DNA from: Pyrrhoderma lamaoense
Taxonomy: Eukaryota; Basidiomycota; Agaricomycetes; Hymenochaetales; Hymenochaetaceae
Assembly: GCA_002794735.1 (NCBI GenBank)
Contig: NBAZ01000004.1
Span: 434,001 to 498,000 of the forward strand
DNA length: 64,000 nucleotides
Direction: 5' to 3'
Shown piece after piece: positions 24,786-37,398 of this stretch. The notes below the pieces were generated by a model. It did no database searches, was not told where the DNA came from, and saw nothing but the letters and a program-made list of their open reading frames with translations. Within the stretch, counting starts at the first letter, position 1; the number at the start of each line of letters is the position of its first letter. The position numbers were made by a program, and so were the translations under genes.

Positions 24786-27239
24786 ATGCTATCATCCGAC
24801 TTCCAGACAACACCACGTCCAAAGCCTCCAGCCAAGGCTAGACGTTCTTCTAGAATGTATACAACCAATACAAGCGACTGGCAATCCCCTCCCCGTACGC
24901 ACTTCGTGAGGTTGACACCCTTGCTGTGAGCCAACCGCTTCCTACTCTATTAGGTTCTCCGATTGCTGCTACGTCGCAATTGATCTACAACGATGAATCC
25001 TGGCCGTCATCTCTGGATTTCAATATCCAGGAAGGAGTCCGGGAGAAATCGCGAGAAGAACTAGAGGAACTTCTGAGAAGAGCGAATTTAATCATTAAGG
25101 AGCGTGAACAAGGTTAGTATATTTCAAACAAAAGAGAGACTAAATATGTTAAGTGACTTCATAGAGCTTAATGATACCTCTGAAATGTGTAGAGAGTTGG
25201 CCGAAAGTAATGCTACGTTGAAGACCCGGAATGACTCTCTGATTCACAGACTACCATCATCCCGCCCTTCTTCCCCTCTATATTCTTCGAGCCCCCCTTA
25301 CTCTTCTCCACCTATACAAAGCAGGTCTGGGTCTCCTCTCCTTTCAGGATACTCAAGCTTGGCTCCACCCCGGCGACGGAGACACGCAAGACATGTTTCC
25401 AGTACACCAGCAGAGCTCGCAGCGCTTGCTGACCAGAACGCTGAACTACTCACGAAACTCGCCGATCTTGAAGCTGAGGCGACTCACTCTGAACAGGCGG
25501 GAAAACGGCGCCTTCGTGCCTTGGAGAATGAAATAGAAATTTTACGAGAAGAGCTCGAGCGTTCCCGTACGGAGAGTGTCCGCCTTCAGGAGGAATCACA
25601 CTCACAAGATGAATCTTCTGTTGTCCTCAATGCTGAGCTCACAAAAATGTACAAGAAACTAGCCAGGGAAGCTAAAGTTCGTGAGTTGAAGGCGAAAACA
25701 CGTCCTTGGGATGTGATAGAAGAGGATACCACAAAGGATTTCGCTCCTAAAAGCCTGACACCGGGTCTTCCATTTACATCAAAACTAGTCGCAAAAGAAT
25801 CACCAAATCATCACCTCAAACTCCCGATGCCAAAATCTCTGACTCCAGACCTACTTCTAAAGGCTCCGCGTCTTTGGACTCTCTTCTGAGCTCCACTATC
25901 TCTTCAACGAATACATCGTCTCGTGAACAAGCCTTAGTCTCTCAGCTACTTCTGAAAATCCGTGAACTTGAAGAAACGAATAAGCAACTTGCTGCAGACC
26001 ATTTGACGTCTCGCATGCGACTTCGTCACGCCCAGACAGAAACAGAAAGTGTCGTCGACTATGTGAATTCATTGGTAACGAGGTTGATCTAGACCTTGAG
26101 TTGGAAATTCTTGATTCAGAAGATGGTGAAGCTCAGGAGATATATGACAAGGGTACGGCTAACAAGCAAAAGACTCCTAGAAGGGCGAAGACTATCCGTT
26201 TAAGACCGGTTAGTAGGGTGAACTCGATGGATTTTACCAAGTCAAAAAGTGTTGGGAGAATGCGGAGATATAGTTCTGTGGAGTGTCTTAAGAGAGATTT
26301 ATCCCCAACAACGCCTAGTTCCAACCTTAAGGAGAGCATGGTCAAAAAGCGAAAACCTATCTCGGGCTTATTTGAAGCATGGTCCGATACATCTAATCAG
26401 GACCAGAGTTCATTGATCGATCATGAACATCACTGGATTCCAACTATCCTATAGCTGGGGAGAGTCTTGACGGTTTCTTGAATGACAACCGTCCAGATCA
26501 TGTTTCTGATACTCATGAGTCGGAGGCGGTTCAAGATCAGCAGAATGTGGACTTGGGAAATGATCGGATGCCTTCACTAGGCAGCGAACTCGGTCTTCAA
26601 CTACAAGGTCTTATTCCTGCTCCATTCCATACTCGAACAACGAGTATCGCGGACTTGTTACGTGTCGCTGAAATCAGTTCCCCTATTCAAACTTCTCCAA
26701 GCTTTAAATTACCTTTACCATTCCCTTCTATGTCTTCTGGAGAAGAGAGCTATGAAGAACCTGCGAACACGAGTCAAGAAGGGATGAGACACCTTACAAA
26801 CCCTCGACTCCGGCGCATGCGAGAAGATGGTTCTTCGAGGCGAACACTCTCTGTTGCCTCAATGCCTGGAGCACTTGAAGACTTCAGTCTAGAGATAGAT
26901 AACGATATAGATGTTTCTGATTCAAGTACTTCTTTCGAGACTACTCTTCATACACCATCTACTCCTACCAATAACAACCCAACGACCCCATCCTTGACTC
27001 TAACGTCAACTCCAAATTCTTCCAGGCGAACACCTATCACACACCAACCCTCCTCACGGTCACTTCGTCTAAACGATTCAAAACCACGTAACAAGTACGC
27101 TTCTCTGTTGGTTGAGATTTGGCTTTGGCTACAGTTTGTCGTAGTTATCGTCGTCGTCGTTTGTGCGATGGCTCGTGTTGGACCAAAGGGAGTGTTTAGA
27201 AACCCGCCTTCTTCTACTACTAAGAAGAACACTCGTTAG
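24786..27239 (+). CDS. Coiled-coil protein with C-terminal membrane segment (several frameshifts)
   Basis: I do not recognise the family. From ATG 24786 an intron at about 25113-25172 is followed by coiled-coil blocks (KSREELEELLRRANLIIKER; AALADQNAELLTKLADLEAE; NEIEILREELERSRTESVRL) and, further on, QLLLKIRELEETNKQLAADH. After a basic Ser-rich region the C-terminus holds a hydrophobic stretch, WLWLQFVVVIVVVVCAMA, about 25 residues before the stop, suggesting a tail anchor. The frame breaks at four places, each repaired by one extra base: the C run at 24891-24894, the A run at 25781-25784, near 26050-26065, and near 26425-26435. Coding style continues unbroken across all four, so I treat them as one gene. 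It could instead be decaying; the same kind of break in conserved neighbours argues against that. Confidence 0.6.
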
Positions 27240-28526
27240 AGTTATAATAGCATTTCCCCCCACCCTCCTCTCCTCCCCTCTTTTTTTAAACTCTTTTTCT
27301 TTCTTGGTTCTTTCTTGGTTCCTGCAATATACATTCTCTTACATGTTTGTCATATATACACACTCATTCATATGAAACCATATCCACCACATTCAAATAT
27401 TCATACATACCTTAACACTGAGCGAATCACCCATATACAATCTTTACAAGTACTTCATCTTTTTTTTCGTTCTTTCTTGCTTCCTCTTAATAGGCTTCAC
27501 TTGTGTTGGTACACACACAAGTCCATCTAATCTGATGAAGTCTTCTTTTCAAACGACATTTCAGATCTAACTTGTTTTTTGTTTTGTTTTGTTATCTGCA
27601 CACTTCGCTTTCCTTCTTTTTTTCTTTCTTTTTTTTCCTTTCGCTGGTATGTTCAAATACAAACCCAAAGTACTATTTCCTTTTCCCACCTCCCTCAAAG
27701 AGAATTAAGAGCATAGAAACATATACGCATAAGGGTCTCTTGTATAGTACAAGAGCCAAGAGCCCTAAGAGCGGGGAGCAAAGGTTAAGAATATATCGAT
27801 TGAGAAAAGAAGAAAGGGAGGAAAACATATGAAAAAAACATATGATAAGAAATGCATTGTTACTTTGTTTTGTTTTTTCTGGTTGTTTGTGATGAGTTAT
27901 GAGGAGGCCGCCCTAAATATATTAATGAGTTACAGTACATATGATTGTTGGATGGTAGATTGAAGGTGAGAGAAGAATTGAGAAGAGTAAAAAAAAAAAG
28001 AGAGAGAGAGAAGACGTTGAGTATGTAAAAACCACTGTAGAGCAGGAAGAGTTTAATCGAACAAAGGGGGAGAAGAAAGGTAATAATATAATTGGACACA
28101 AGTTGATTTGAGAGTGAGAGTGAGATATTGTGTGTAGGAGAAGAGAGGGGGGGGGGGAAGAATTGTAGAGGAAGAGAATAATAGGAAGTGATTGAAAGTT
28201 ATCGTCATTGAATTGAAGAGAGTGACACAGCTTGTTTTGACATTGTGAACATTGAAATCACAAAGGACGAAGAGAAGAGAAATTTACAAGGAAATAACGG
28301 ATATTTTCATCCATCATCCATAAGTAAGTTTTCTTGCTTTTAGATAAGTCCGAAAGTGTAATAGGGAAAAGTAGTTTTTATTTTTTTTTTTCGTGACTTT
28401 TCTTTTCTTTTCTTAACCAATCGAGACTCGCTTTACTTCCTTTCTTGTCTTCTGGCAACCGCTTATGCTGCTGCAGTATGGGATCTGTTTCTCTCATACT
28501 GAAAAAAGTATATAAAAAATTCGCAT
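27240..28526. other. 3' region between convergent genes, low complexity
   Basis: No conserved coding sequence. The part at 27270-27660 is T/C-rich, a GA microsatellite lies near 28001-28014, and a G run lies near 28149-28158. This is probably the two 3' untranslated regions plus spacer. Confidence 0.45.
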
Positions 28527-31500
28527 TTATTTCTTGTCACCATCAGCCTGACTACCAAACTTGAATGCACCACCAGAAGAAAAGGCATTTCCAGAGGCTG
28601 CAGCACCGAACGGAGAAGGGGTGGTAGCAGGTTTTGAACCAAAACTGAAAGCTGAGTTCGTAGAACCGAATACGTTTGTTGTCGTACCACTAGTAGCAGA
28701 AGTATTAGGTTGCGAAGTCGGAGTAGTAGTAGGTTTGTAGTTGTAGAACCGAACGGTGATGGCTTGAAGCCACCAGAGACGCCAAACTGGAATTTCGGAG
28801 CTGCCGGCTTATCCCCACCAGACGAAGCATCAGTAGAACTAGAAGGAGTGGATCCAAACGCTGATCTTGCAATTTCTGCAGTCGTAGTTGAAGGTGTACC
28901 AAACGTATTTACTCCACTCGAACCAAAAGCAGCGGGCTTCGTCGAACTTCCAAAGGCCGATGATGCGCCGAATGGAGACGGAGCCGTGGTATTCGCTTTG
29001 ACACCAAAAGGTGAGGGAGTCGAGGCATCAGGCTTCGCGCCAAATGGTGAAGGAGTTGAGGAATTAGTGTTCGTACCAAATGGTGAGGAAGTTGTCGCAT
29101 CAGACTTCGCTGTACCCCCAAAAGCAAAGGGTGACGGTGAAGACCCGAATGACTTGGTCGCTGCACCGAAAGGACTCTGGTTAGTCGTTGAGCTACCAAA
29201 AGCGTTCGTAGTTCCTGAAGAAGCCCCGAAGGGTGAAGGAGTCGCCGAAGTAGTAGTCGTTTTGTTCCCAAAGGAGAATGGTGTTGTCGTTGAGGGAGTA
29301 CTCGTATTGTTTGTACTACTTGTAGTCTCAGAAGGTTTCGCAAACGGTGATGCAGTCGCTTCAGCAGGTTTTGTTCCAAAGGAGAATTTTGCTGCTGCCG
29401 GTGAAGCGGTGTTGGTCTGGGTTGTATTGGAGCCGAATGCAGCGAATGGAGAGGGTGTCGCAGTCGTGGTTTTTGGCGCCTCAGTTGAAGTCTCTGAAGA
29501 AGCTGGCTTTGCACCAAGGCCGAAGTTGAACTTTGGAGCAGCCGAACCGGTAGATGTACTATCAGTAGGTTTATCGGCAGAATCCGTAGCAGGCTTTGGA
29601 GCATTGAATGGAAACGGAGATGGTGCTGCAGGAGTTCCAGTGTTAGACGTCGTAGATGACTGTGCTGGCTTTTCACCCAAACGAGAAAGTAAGCTCGGTC
29701 CAGACGATGTACCCGACGAGTCTTTCGAAGCTTGTGAGAAAGGTGAAGGGGTTGCTGGTGCATTACCCGTAACCGGAGCAAACCCAGATGTAGGGGCAGT
29801 GGAGGTCTTGTCAGCTTGATCAGTGCTTTTAGCGCCGAAAGAGAATGGAGTTCCTGTAGATGACGCTGGGGTATTTGTTGCCGCTAGATTTCCAAATGGA
29901 TTGCTAACTGTCGCAGGTTTGGCAGGTTCGGAGGCCTGATTTCCAGAACCTGGGGCGGATGAGACACCAGAAGATGCATTGGAAGCTCCAAATGGGAACA
30001 AAGGTTTATTAGCTGGAGTCGACTGCTGAGTACCAAAGGGAGAAGGTTTCTCAGAGGCTGGCTTTTCAGCAGACGAAGTTGACTGGTCTGTTGACGATGC
30101 CTTGGTTCCGAAGGAGAAAGGAGCGGACGAAGACTTCGCTTGTTCTGTACTTCCTGAGTTTGGCGCCGTTGCAGAAGCTCCTGCAATGAACAGCGAAGGC
30201 TTAGCGAGCCCATCCGATTTTGACGTAGCTGGTGTACCCTCATTACTGCTATTCGCGGTTATTGAAAGAGAACTAGCATTGGCCGCAGGCGATGATGAAC
30301 TCGATGAGGACGAATCTGGAATTTGGAATGTTACCTTTTTGGCTTCAGCCTGAGCAGCTTTCCTTTCTTCCTCAATCTTCTTTCGTAGCCTTGACATTGC
30401 CGCTGCTTCCATATCCTGCTTCTCCCATTTCGAGAATGATTTCGAACTACGCATCACGGGAGAATCAACCTGAGGGGAGCTAGGAGGCTCCTGACCAATA
30501 GAAATACGCTTGTTGTTGTTCGCAGCCAGCTTATCAAAAGGACTTGAATCAAGACCGATGGTAGTAATGACCGCTTTTGTATTAATAGCCTTTTTGGCAA
30601 GAGTTTCCAGTTTCTGATGGGTTGAATAGAAAAGATTCTTCCCTGCCCTAAACTGAGCCTACAAACTAATGAGTAATATATCTCAAACAGTCAAAATTAA
30701 CAACAGACCTTGACATCGACGTTATTGGAGTCCTTTTCCGGAATGAAGACATCACCTCGTTCTTCAGCTGCCTTATATTCATCATCATTTAGCCATACTT
30801 CCATGACCACCACATATTGCATCTGCGTATCCGGATGTTGTGAGTCCTTGGGCTAGAATAATTCATAATTAGAAAAAACGTATTACACAATGAAAACACG
30901 AGTTCGAGAAGCATACCATGCTGAAACGGGATCTGCGTTTCTTGAGCAGAGCTAATCGCAACCGACGTCCGTTGAAACCGACTTTATACCTTATACCGTT
31001 CACAATCCATTCCTCTCCGGGTCTTCGACCACCGCAGGAAGGTTCAACGACTACACTTTCCATTGAAGTATCCGATACAGCATCATCAGATCGTTTCCCA
31101 CGTTTTCTCGAAGACATCCGTGAACGACCAGAGTTACTTTGTTCATCATCACTGCCTACAGTGGATTCAACCTCATAACTACGTTTAATTCCACGTGCAA
31201 AGAATGGCTCTTCTTGGTCATCTGGAATACGCTTCTGTCGGCGACTTCTCCTACTATATTCATTGGTAGGCGAATCGTCGTCACCGAATGTTGACTCAGC
31301 ATCCGTCCTATCCCGTTTCTTTCCTCTATGAGAAACACGGTCAATGTCCATGAAATCATTCACTTCGTGGTCATCACGGAAAATGTCCTGTAATTTTTTT
31401 GACTGTCTTCGTGCCCTTTTACCAGCTTTTCGTGATATCGATCCATTGTTAATGATATCCTCAACCGGTGATGCTTGTCTCTTTGCTCCGCGCTTAGTTT

Positions 31501-32394
31501 CTGTAGGCACAGGTATAGAATCCGCTGAGATGTCCATTGATGAATCGAGATAAATTGGTTCGGGGTCTTTAGCCGAAACATCATACGTTACATCCTCTAA
31601 GTTTACTGGTTCACTAGTAGCTTGCGTCTTAGATGTAAAATCTCTACTCTTTGCCTCTGAGCGAGGGGTTTCCTTGCTTGAGCTTTCATGAGCACCAAAG
31701 TTGGAGTTTTGAAAACCAGACGTGGGTCTACTGAAAATAAGTATATGATGCAAAGAAAGACAAGATCACACTCACCGAGAACGGCCGTAAGTACGAGTGC
31801 TATTCCGGGGCACATATGCGGGATCAGCTATGAATGAGTTTAGTGTTGAAATTGATCGCCATCAAGGATAGTCAGCTTACCTGAAGATTGTACGTGACGT
31901 TGTCGAGTGGAAGATGATGGTACATGGGCTTGTTCCCTGGCTGATGTAAAAGTGTCAGGTTGCTGGACAGGTTCTTGAAGGTTAGCTTGCGTGGGTCTCG
32001 TATCATCCTTACGATGTTTTTGTGCAGTTGCATACGCCACATTGAACGGGGCTTTGTCAGTGTCCGGAATACCGTATTTCCGTCGTACGGCCCTAAGAAC
32101 AAAGAACAAAGATTTATAAATTGATCGTACAAAGGACAAAATAAAATATATATGATGTATTAGTAAAATAAATAGATAAAGAAAAAGGAGAGCTTACAGT
32201 CTATGATTTTCTTCCCGCCAAGCTCTAATCCTATGATACAACACTACCAAAACCGCTGTGGCGACTAAAGTCCAACCGATGTACCAAAAAAGATAATAAA
32301 GAAATCTAAGAAGAAAAGCACCTGCACCACCCTGTTGACGAACGGGCATGCTCTCGTTACCTAAGAGGTCATCGAATTCATCCAGGACTATCAT
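28527..32394 (-). CDS. FG-repeat nucleoporin with N-terminal transmembrane helix (POM121-like layout)
   Basis: Large protein of roughly 1,200 residues, expected at the nuclear pore. From ATG 32394: an acidic start (VLDEFDDLLG), a hydrophobic segment FLYYLFWYIGWTLVATAVLV, then a basic flank (YHRIRAWREENHR). The middle has clustered basic NLS-like patches (KRGAKRQ, KAGKRARRQSKK, RRSRRQKR), a compact conserved-looking block (EEWIVNGIRYKVGFNGRRLR; MQYVVVMEVWLNDDEYKAAE) and a coiled coil (WEKQDMEAAAMSRLRKKIEE). The C-terminal half has close to thirty FG dipeptides, mostly SPFG and FSFG, between Ser/Thr/Ala/Pro spacers. One base is missing in the TTT at 28734-28736 (plus strand); beyond it FG repeats resume and end in FKFGSQADGDKK at 28527. 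Seven or so exons. Fungal Nup1/Nup60/Nup124 are alternatives, but those lack a membrane helix as I know them. Confidence 0.85.
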
Positions 32395-33314
32395 CGCTGG
32401 CCCCCGAGCGCCAAAAGCTTTCTAGTGTAAAAACTAGGGCAGTCGCGGACGACGCGGTGGTTTGATGTGTGTGTGTGAGGGGTTTGTTTTCGTGACGGCA
32501 AGGGCGTGAGGTCAGCGCACGCGTCTTCTACAACCGCGCGATGAGCGAAATATGTCGGAGTTTGAAATTAACACACCCCCACCCTGTAAACGAATAAAAG
32601 CTGAGAAAAAACCTAATGTTTTTTTCTTCTTGCCTGCTCTTACTCTGTGTTGTTCCTCTTCTTGGTCGTCTCTCCCGAATATGATTCTCAATACATTTTA
32701 AAGTCTTCAATATGTGATGATACTCTTTCGCCTTGTGGGCTCGTACCCCCTGTTTTACTTTTTTTTCAAATCGTGTGTAACCACTCGCTCATGCCTAGAG
32801 ACACAGGGCTTATGACGCAGTCGTCTCTTTTACTTGCGAATGTGGAAGAAGAAAGCTAATGCATCGTCCACGCTTGTCGTCCTAAACCACCCCGGTTTTC
32901 TTTTCCTTGGGCGTCTTGTACTTAAGCGTTGCATACATCTATCAATTTCTCTGTCTTCTTATTTGTATCAAATTAAATCAGAGTGAATAAAAGGAATGTA
33001 GTTTGCCTTTTTTAATTTCAAGTACATAAGAAGAAAAAAAAAGATTTTGCGTAACCAACCTATCCGTCCGTCCGCCCGTCCGAGGAAGAATTTGAAAAAA
33101 AATCATGTAAGAAAAAAAAAAAACAAGTCTGCGATTGTACGATTCAATATAATGAATATTTGTCAGCTGGCCGCTAAGCTTCTAATTTAAATGCAACGAC
33201 TGGCTCTATCCGTCGTGGCCCCTTCTCACCCCATCTTCCAGGTTGTACTAATTACACTCCCGTTCCCTCCCCCCCTCATCCTCTAATCTATAAGACATCT
33301 TGTAGTAAAAAATA
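32395..33314. promoter_or_regulatory. Divergent promoter region, FG nucleoporin and cytochrome b5
   Basis: No supported gene. Contains an ACGCGT element at about 32518-32523, a short (TCCG)n-like repeat at 33063-33083 and pyrimidine-rich sequence just upstream of the cytochrome b5 start. Confidence 0.4.
33063..33083. repeat. Short TCCG/CCCG tetranucleotide repeat
   Basis: Four to five imperfect copies of a CCGT/CCGC tetramer in the cytochrome b5 upstream region. Likely a simple-sequence repeat without known role. Confidence 0.6.
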
Positions 33315-34009
33315 ATGGCCGATACCAAGATTGTCACACTCGCTGAACTCCAGGAGCACTCTAAGAAGGACAACCTCTACATCCTTATCCATGGCAAAGG
33401 TCTGTATGACATATGCTAAAGAGAGGGGGGTCCGCTTTACTAATACGTGTTATTTAGTATATGGCGTCTCAAAATTCATTGATGAGGTAACTAAAGGCGT
33501 CGTAACACGGACGTGCTGAATGCTAATAGCGTATAACTAGCATCCTGGAGGGGACGAAGTAATCCTTGCTGAGGCCGGTATGCATAGAACCATCATCACT
33601 CTCATTTCTCCGTACAGAGCTCAACACGGTTTATTTCACCAGGCAAGGATGCAACCGAAGCCTTTGAAGATGTCGGGCACTCAGACGAAGCTCGTGAATT
33701 ATTAGACGGCTTATTCGTGGGTGAATTTGAGAAGGGATCGGTACGTTGACAGCATTCTCGTTATTACACGTCATCATCATCATTGATGCATTGGGGGACA
33801 TAAACAGGCTCTCCCAACAAAGACTGAGAACAAGAGCAGTCATGCAGCGCCCGCCGCAGCCCAAGCTGCATCAAGGTAAGATCTTTGAAACGTCTACTCA
33901 TTTCGATAGCGCTGACTCGAGACCGGGGATTGATTGATGTAGTATCAGCTATTTCCTTCCACTTGCCGCACTCGGGGCGTACTTTGCATGGCGGTTCTAC
34001 TCAGCGTAA
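33315..34009 (+). CDS. CYB5: Cytochrome b5, tail-anchored
   Basis: Small heme protein of the ER (or outer mitochondrial) membrane that donates electrons to desaturases, sterol enzymes and P450s. Six exons splice cleanly to about 125 residues: [34 protein letters not shown], the heme ligand motif [20 protein letters not shown], and the second heme His in [14 protein letters not shown] short Ala/Lys/Thr linker leads to a C-terminal hydrophobic anchor, [20 protein letters not shown]. Length and domain order match fungal cytochrome b5. Start ATG 33315 follows an A-rich leader. Confidence 0.95.
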
Positions 34010-35052
34010 TATGATAGTAACATAGAAGAATGTTGTATTGGACCATGGATATCATTCATCTCTTCCGTTTTTATCTCTCTTCCTCTACTTTTACAGTGTG
34101 TTCCTTTTTATGTGTCACTTACCATACCTATGCTATAACGTGCTCCTGCTTTTATTAACACACCCTTCCGAGTCCATTCCGGTATTTGCCTAAGTGATAA
34201 GAGAAGATGGAGCGTCATCGTTACTTCATATCACAGCTGATTACACTCTAACGTCAAGCTTCCCGTGAATTTGGATGGTGACCGATGATAGCTTTTGCGC
34301 GACCACGTCTCGCTAGACTCTGCATCTTTTTTAGCAAGTGATAAGTAATATGAGTACAGCCATTGTTTTCCTGATATTTTCCGGCTATATCCGGCCCTTT
34401 CCCGTCCAATCGTCTTTCCATGATTTTGCTTCAACTCCTCGGCTTCTCCGTCGATCAGGGCCCCCTAATTAATTCATGTCTTTTAGTCTAAGTCTGCTCT
34501 CGAAATCTCTGACTCTGCTCGAATTCAGTTTCGCACTAAATACTGACTTTCGCTTTCGCTTTTCGAAATTTAAGTAACTGAATCTCTGATCTCAAGCACA
34601 CTTTGTTTCGTCCGTAATGGAACTGTTTGTCCTTTTTGGTAAACAAACATCCCGACTCTCACGAGAATTGACCTTTAAACTCTTCTTCCATTGAATTACG
34701 ATCCACGAAATGACCACAAGGGTCAACTTGGGAACAACTTTAGGCCAAGGAATCAACAAACTAGGTATTCATCAGTCAACTATCTTCATGTCATAACGCC
34801 CCGTCCCTCCGAGGGGATGTCCTCGGTACGACAATTACCTCCGCGTCCATAGGTATGAACGTGATGGAGATGACATGACATGCGTCTCAATCTACGATGG
34901 ATTAGATACCGAAGTCGGCATGTTAATTGTTATTACATATCTTTGCAGAATATCTCTATCGTTTTGCGCAATTCATCCATACTCTTCTCAATCTCTACCT
35001 TTCCCAATTGACACTCGCACACACTTGTTCTCTCTAGCCCCCTCCGTATGTG
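34010..35052. other. Convergent 3' region, CYB5 and CDC14
   Basis: About 1 kb with no conserved coding sequence on either strand. The ORFs present are short and have no recognisable motif or splice continuation. Confidence 0.4.
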
Positions 35053-36663
35053 CTAACCGCCAAGACCCCATATACCTGCGTTTCTAACCCCCTCAACAAG
35101 CGCGTCAACATTACCGAGGAGTTGCCCAAGAATCTCTTTCTTCTCTTCCGTCGTCCTAGTCCTTATATGCCGTGGGCTACCCCCAAAAAACTCTTCTTCC
35201 CCGTCAAGAGAGGATCGACAGCTAAGACTGACATCTGTATCCGTCTCCGAGTACATCGTCTCTTCTGAAGGTAATCGTCCAAGAGGCTGGGATGTCTCTT
35301 TTCCTTACCACCAGAGAACTTTAAAGGTGATAATGGTGGCGCTCCCGGTCTGCGTTGACCGACTCCAAGTCGAGCCACTTTTGCTCTTTTTGGACTCAGT
35401 GGAACAAAGTCCACTTCTTTGCGTAGCATCTCAAGTGGTCCGCGGACAGGTGCTACCTTACGTGCCGAGCTTCTTGGCGTTAATGGTGGAGTTCCTGCAA
35501 GAGTAGGGGTAGGAGAAAAGGAAGCAAAGGAAGCAGTAGATGACCGGGAACCAGATGATTGGGAACTGGGGTACCACTCGAAGAACTCGATATCCTAGAG
35601 TCCTGATATGCTGAAATTCTCGAAAGAGGTTTTGCAGGGGTTGACACTCGGGTAGGAGTTTCCTCCTTAGCAGATTTATATCCAGGGGATGATTCGTCCA
35701 TAAGATAAAAATACAAGAATTCTAAACATTTAATTCTAAATTGGGTCAGATCAAAATCTCACCCTAATGACTGCCTAGAAACGTACCTGATATCTTTGGG
35801 TATCGTTGCACGTTTTAATACCTTAACTATGTGCTCTACTCCCCTCAACTCTTCAAACACTCGGATTGCAGAAGGTGAATCAACAAGTATACATAATAGG
35901 GTGTCGAGTATGGCGGAAGCGAAAGCAGTGTGCCACTGTTGCTGATCAACAGAGTATGAGCCATTCGGTGATGAGTTCTTAGAACTATCATACGACTTTG
36001 TAGTGGCGTGTCGGTAGATAAAGAGGAGGTCTACAAAAACCTTGTCCAAAGATTTAGTCACTCAACAAATAATACAAAGAATTTGGAGGCTCACCTCTAA
36101 AGAATTTTTGCGGCTCAGGAAATCCTTGCTGGGTTTGTGCAGCAATACTACGCCCTGTAGTATCGAGAGTGCTTGAGTGATCAACGTAGCAAGAGCATCG
36201 TATTCATCCTCCTTGGTTGTTGCTTTTCTGAATGAGTATCGAGAAATGACTGAGATGGATAGAGAGAGACTCACAGCTACTCCCTTTCTGATCCTTCAGC
36301 TTTCTTAGTTCACTAGCACGATATGATAACCAGGGGGACATCCGTGATGCAACTAGACACCAGTCAGCCTTCGGTCAACTGTCAGACATTAAGAAACACA
36401 CAATTGCACTGAAAGGAATCCTGAAGTTGTAGAAACTGATTAAGATTATTCTGCTTGCCATCGCTTTCAGGCAAGACTAGTTCCGCGATATTTCTCTCCA
36501 ATATATTGAGCGCGTTCTCCTGTGCTTTGAGTGATGCTCGTGGCGAGGCAAGCTAGTTGAACACGGATCGTTTTTTTGACCCTCAGTTGAATAAACCCAT
36601 ATCTGAGATATCGAGCTACTAAGAACTCACTTTATCTAAAGCAGATTCAAGGACTTGCTGCAT
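35053..36663 (-). CDS. cdc14: Cdc14-type SIN component (not the phosphatase; two frameshifts)
   Basis: Fungal septation-initiation-network protein that partners the Sid1 kinase in Schizosaccharomyces. From ATG 36663: MQQVLESALDKLASPRASLK, ILERNIAELVLPESDGKQNN, FLQLQDSFQCN, then armadillo-like helices including ALSILQGVVLLHKPSKDFL, FASAILDTLLCILVDSPSAI, RVFEELRGVEHIVKVLKRAT and FLYFYLMDESSPGYKS. A Ser/Pro-rich tail carries PLTPRSSARK and PLSPKRAKVAR and ends TTEEKKEILGQLLGNVDALV, GVRNAGIWGLGG. Two breaks need one base each: the G run at 35568-35571 and the T run at 35299-35302 (plus strand). The conserved final segment lies in the restored frame. SP/TP sites in the tail suggest CDK control, which is inference. 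Confidence 0.88.
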
Positions 36664-37398
36664 TTTTGCGCGCCTAAGTTCAGGGTGGCTAGCAGGGATC
36701 GACTTTTCGAAAAGGACGTGTCCTCAAACATCTTTTCGACGCGCTTTTTGCTTTATAAATCCCACGTGCCTGGACTGTGACTAAATGCGGTTTACCTTCA
36801 AGCTCTGAACTTTACATATGAATACAGCAGACAGCCTTGAGCGGTTGCATATGTCCATGATACGACTGCAAAGGGGAAGGGGGGGCGGCCGGGCTAGACT
36901 CGCTATTTAAGTATCCATTTTTTTATTCTCCTAAAAACGCTGCATGTGTGCGTGTGTGTAAATAAGGTCGTCTCGCCAGAAGGCCTTCTAAAGAAGCAAA
37001 CCTGAGAAATAGTAGCCAATGACCGTTGTATCTCCGATCTACGCGATAACAGCTAGAGAGAGAGTGGGTACATCCTCGGAGGGGACATGATTATGTGTTC
37101 ATCAAGAGATTGCGACGGACGAGCGTAGGGCGCACTTTGGTGTTTACTCTTATGCTCGTCGGTTTCCCTTTTCTTTTTTTTTTTTCCTGTCCTTTACATG
37201 TAACAGTAACCGAGGAGAGGAAATGACCCTCCCCCTTTTCATTCGACGCGAAATGATAGCGCGGCTTGCCGCTACCTTCCGTGTGCAAAAATGACCATAC
37301 GGAATATTAGTATAAGAGCTCGGGCTGCTTTAAAGTCACACCTCCCTTCCTCAACCGTTTCCTCAGAAAAAATCAACAACAACAATAACAACTCACCA
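36664..37398. promoter_or_regulatory. Divergent promoter region, CDC14 and FAH gene
   Basis: No gene seen. Contains a G/C-rich block at about 36876-36892 and a TATAAGAG-like sequence about 85 bases before the FAH start at 37399. Confidence 0.4.

Noticed and set aside
28909..29781. 290-codon Leu/His/Arg-rich open frame on the minus strand
   Set aside because: It is a second frame of the same FG repeats with a composition expected from frame-shifted repeat codons.
28710..29819. Long 369-codon open frame on the plus strand
   Set aside because: It is the antisense of the FG-repeat exon; its Val/Glu/Gly-rich repeats simply mirror the Ser/Pro/Phe/Gly repeats on the minus strand.
35053..36663. Assignment as the Cdc14 phosphatase
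   Set aside because: There is no HC-x5-R phosphatase loop; the sequence matches the unrelated septation-network protein of the same name.
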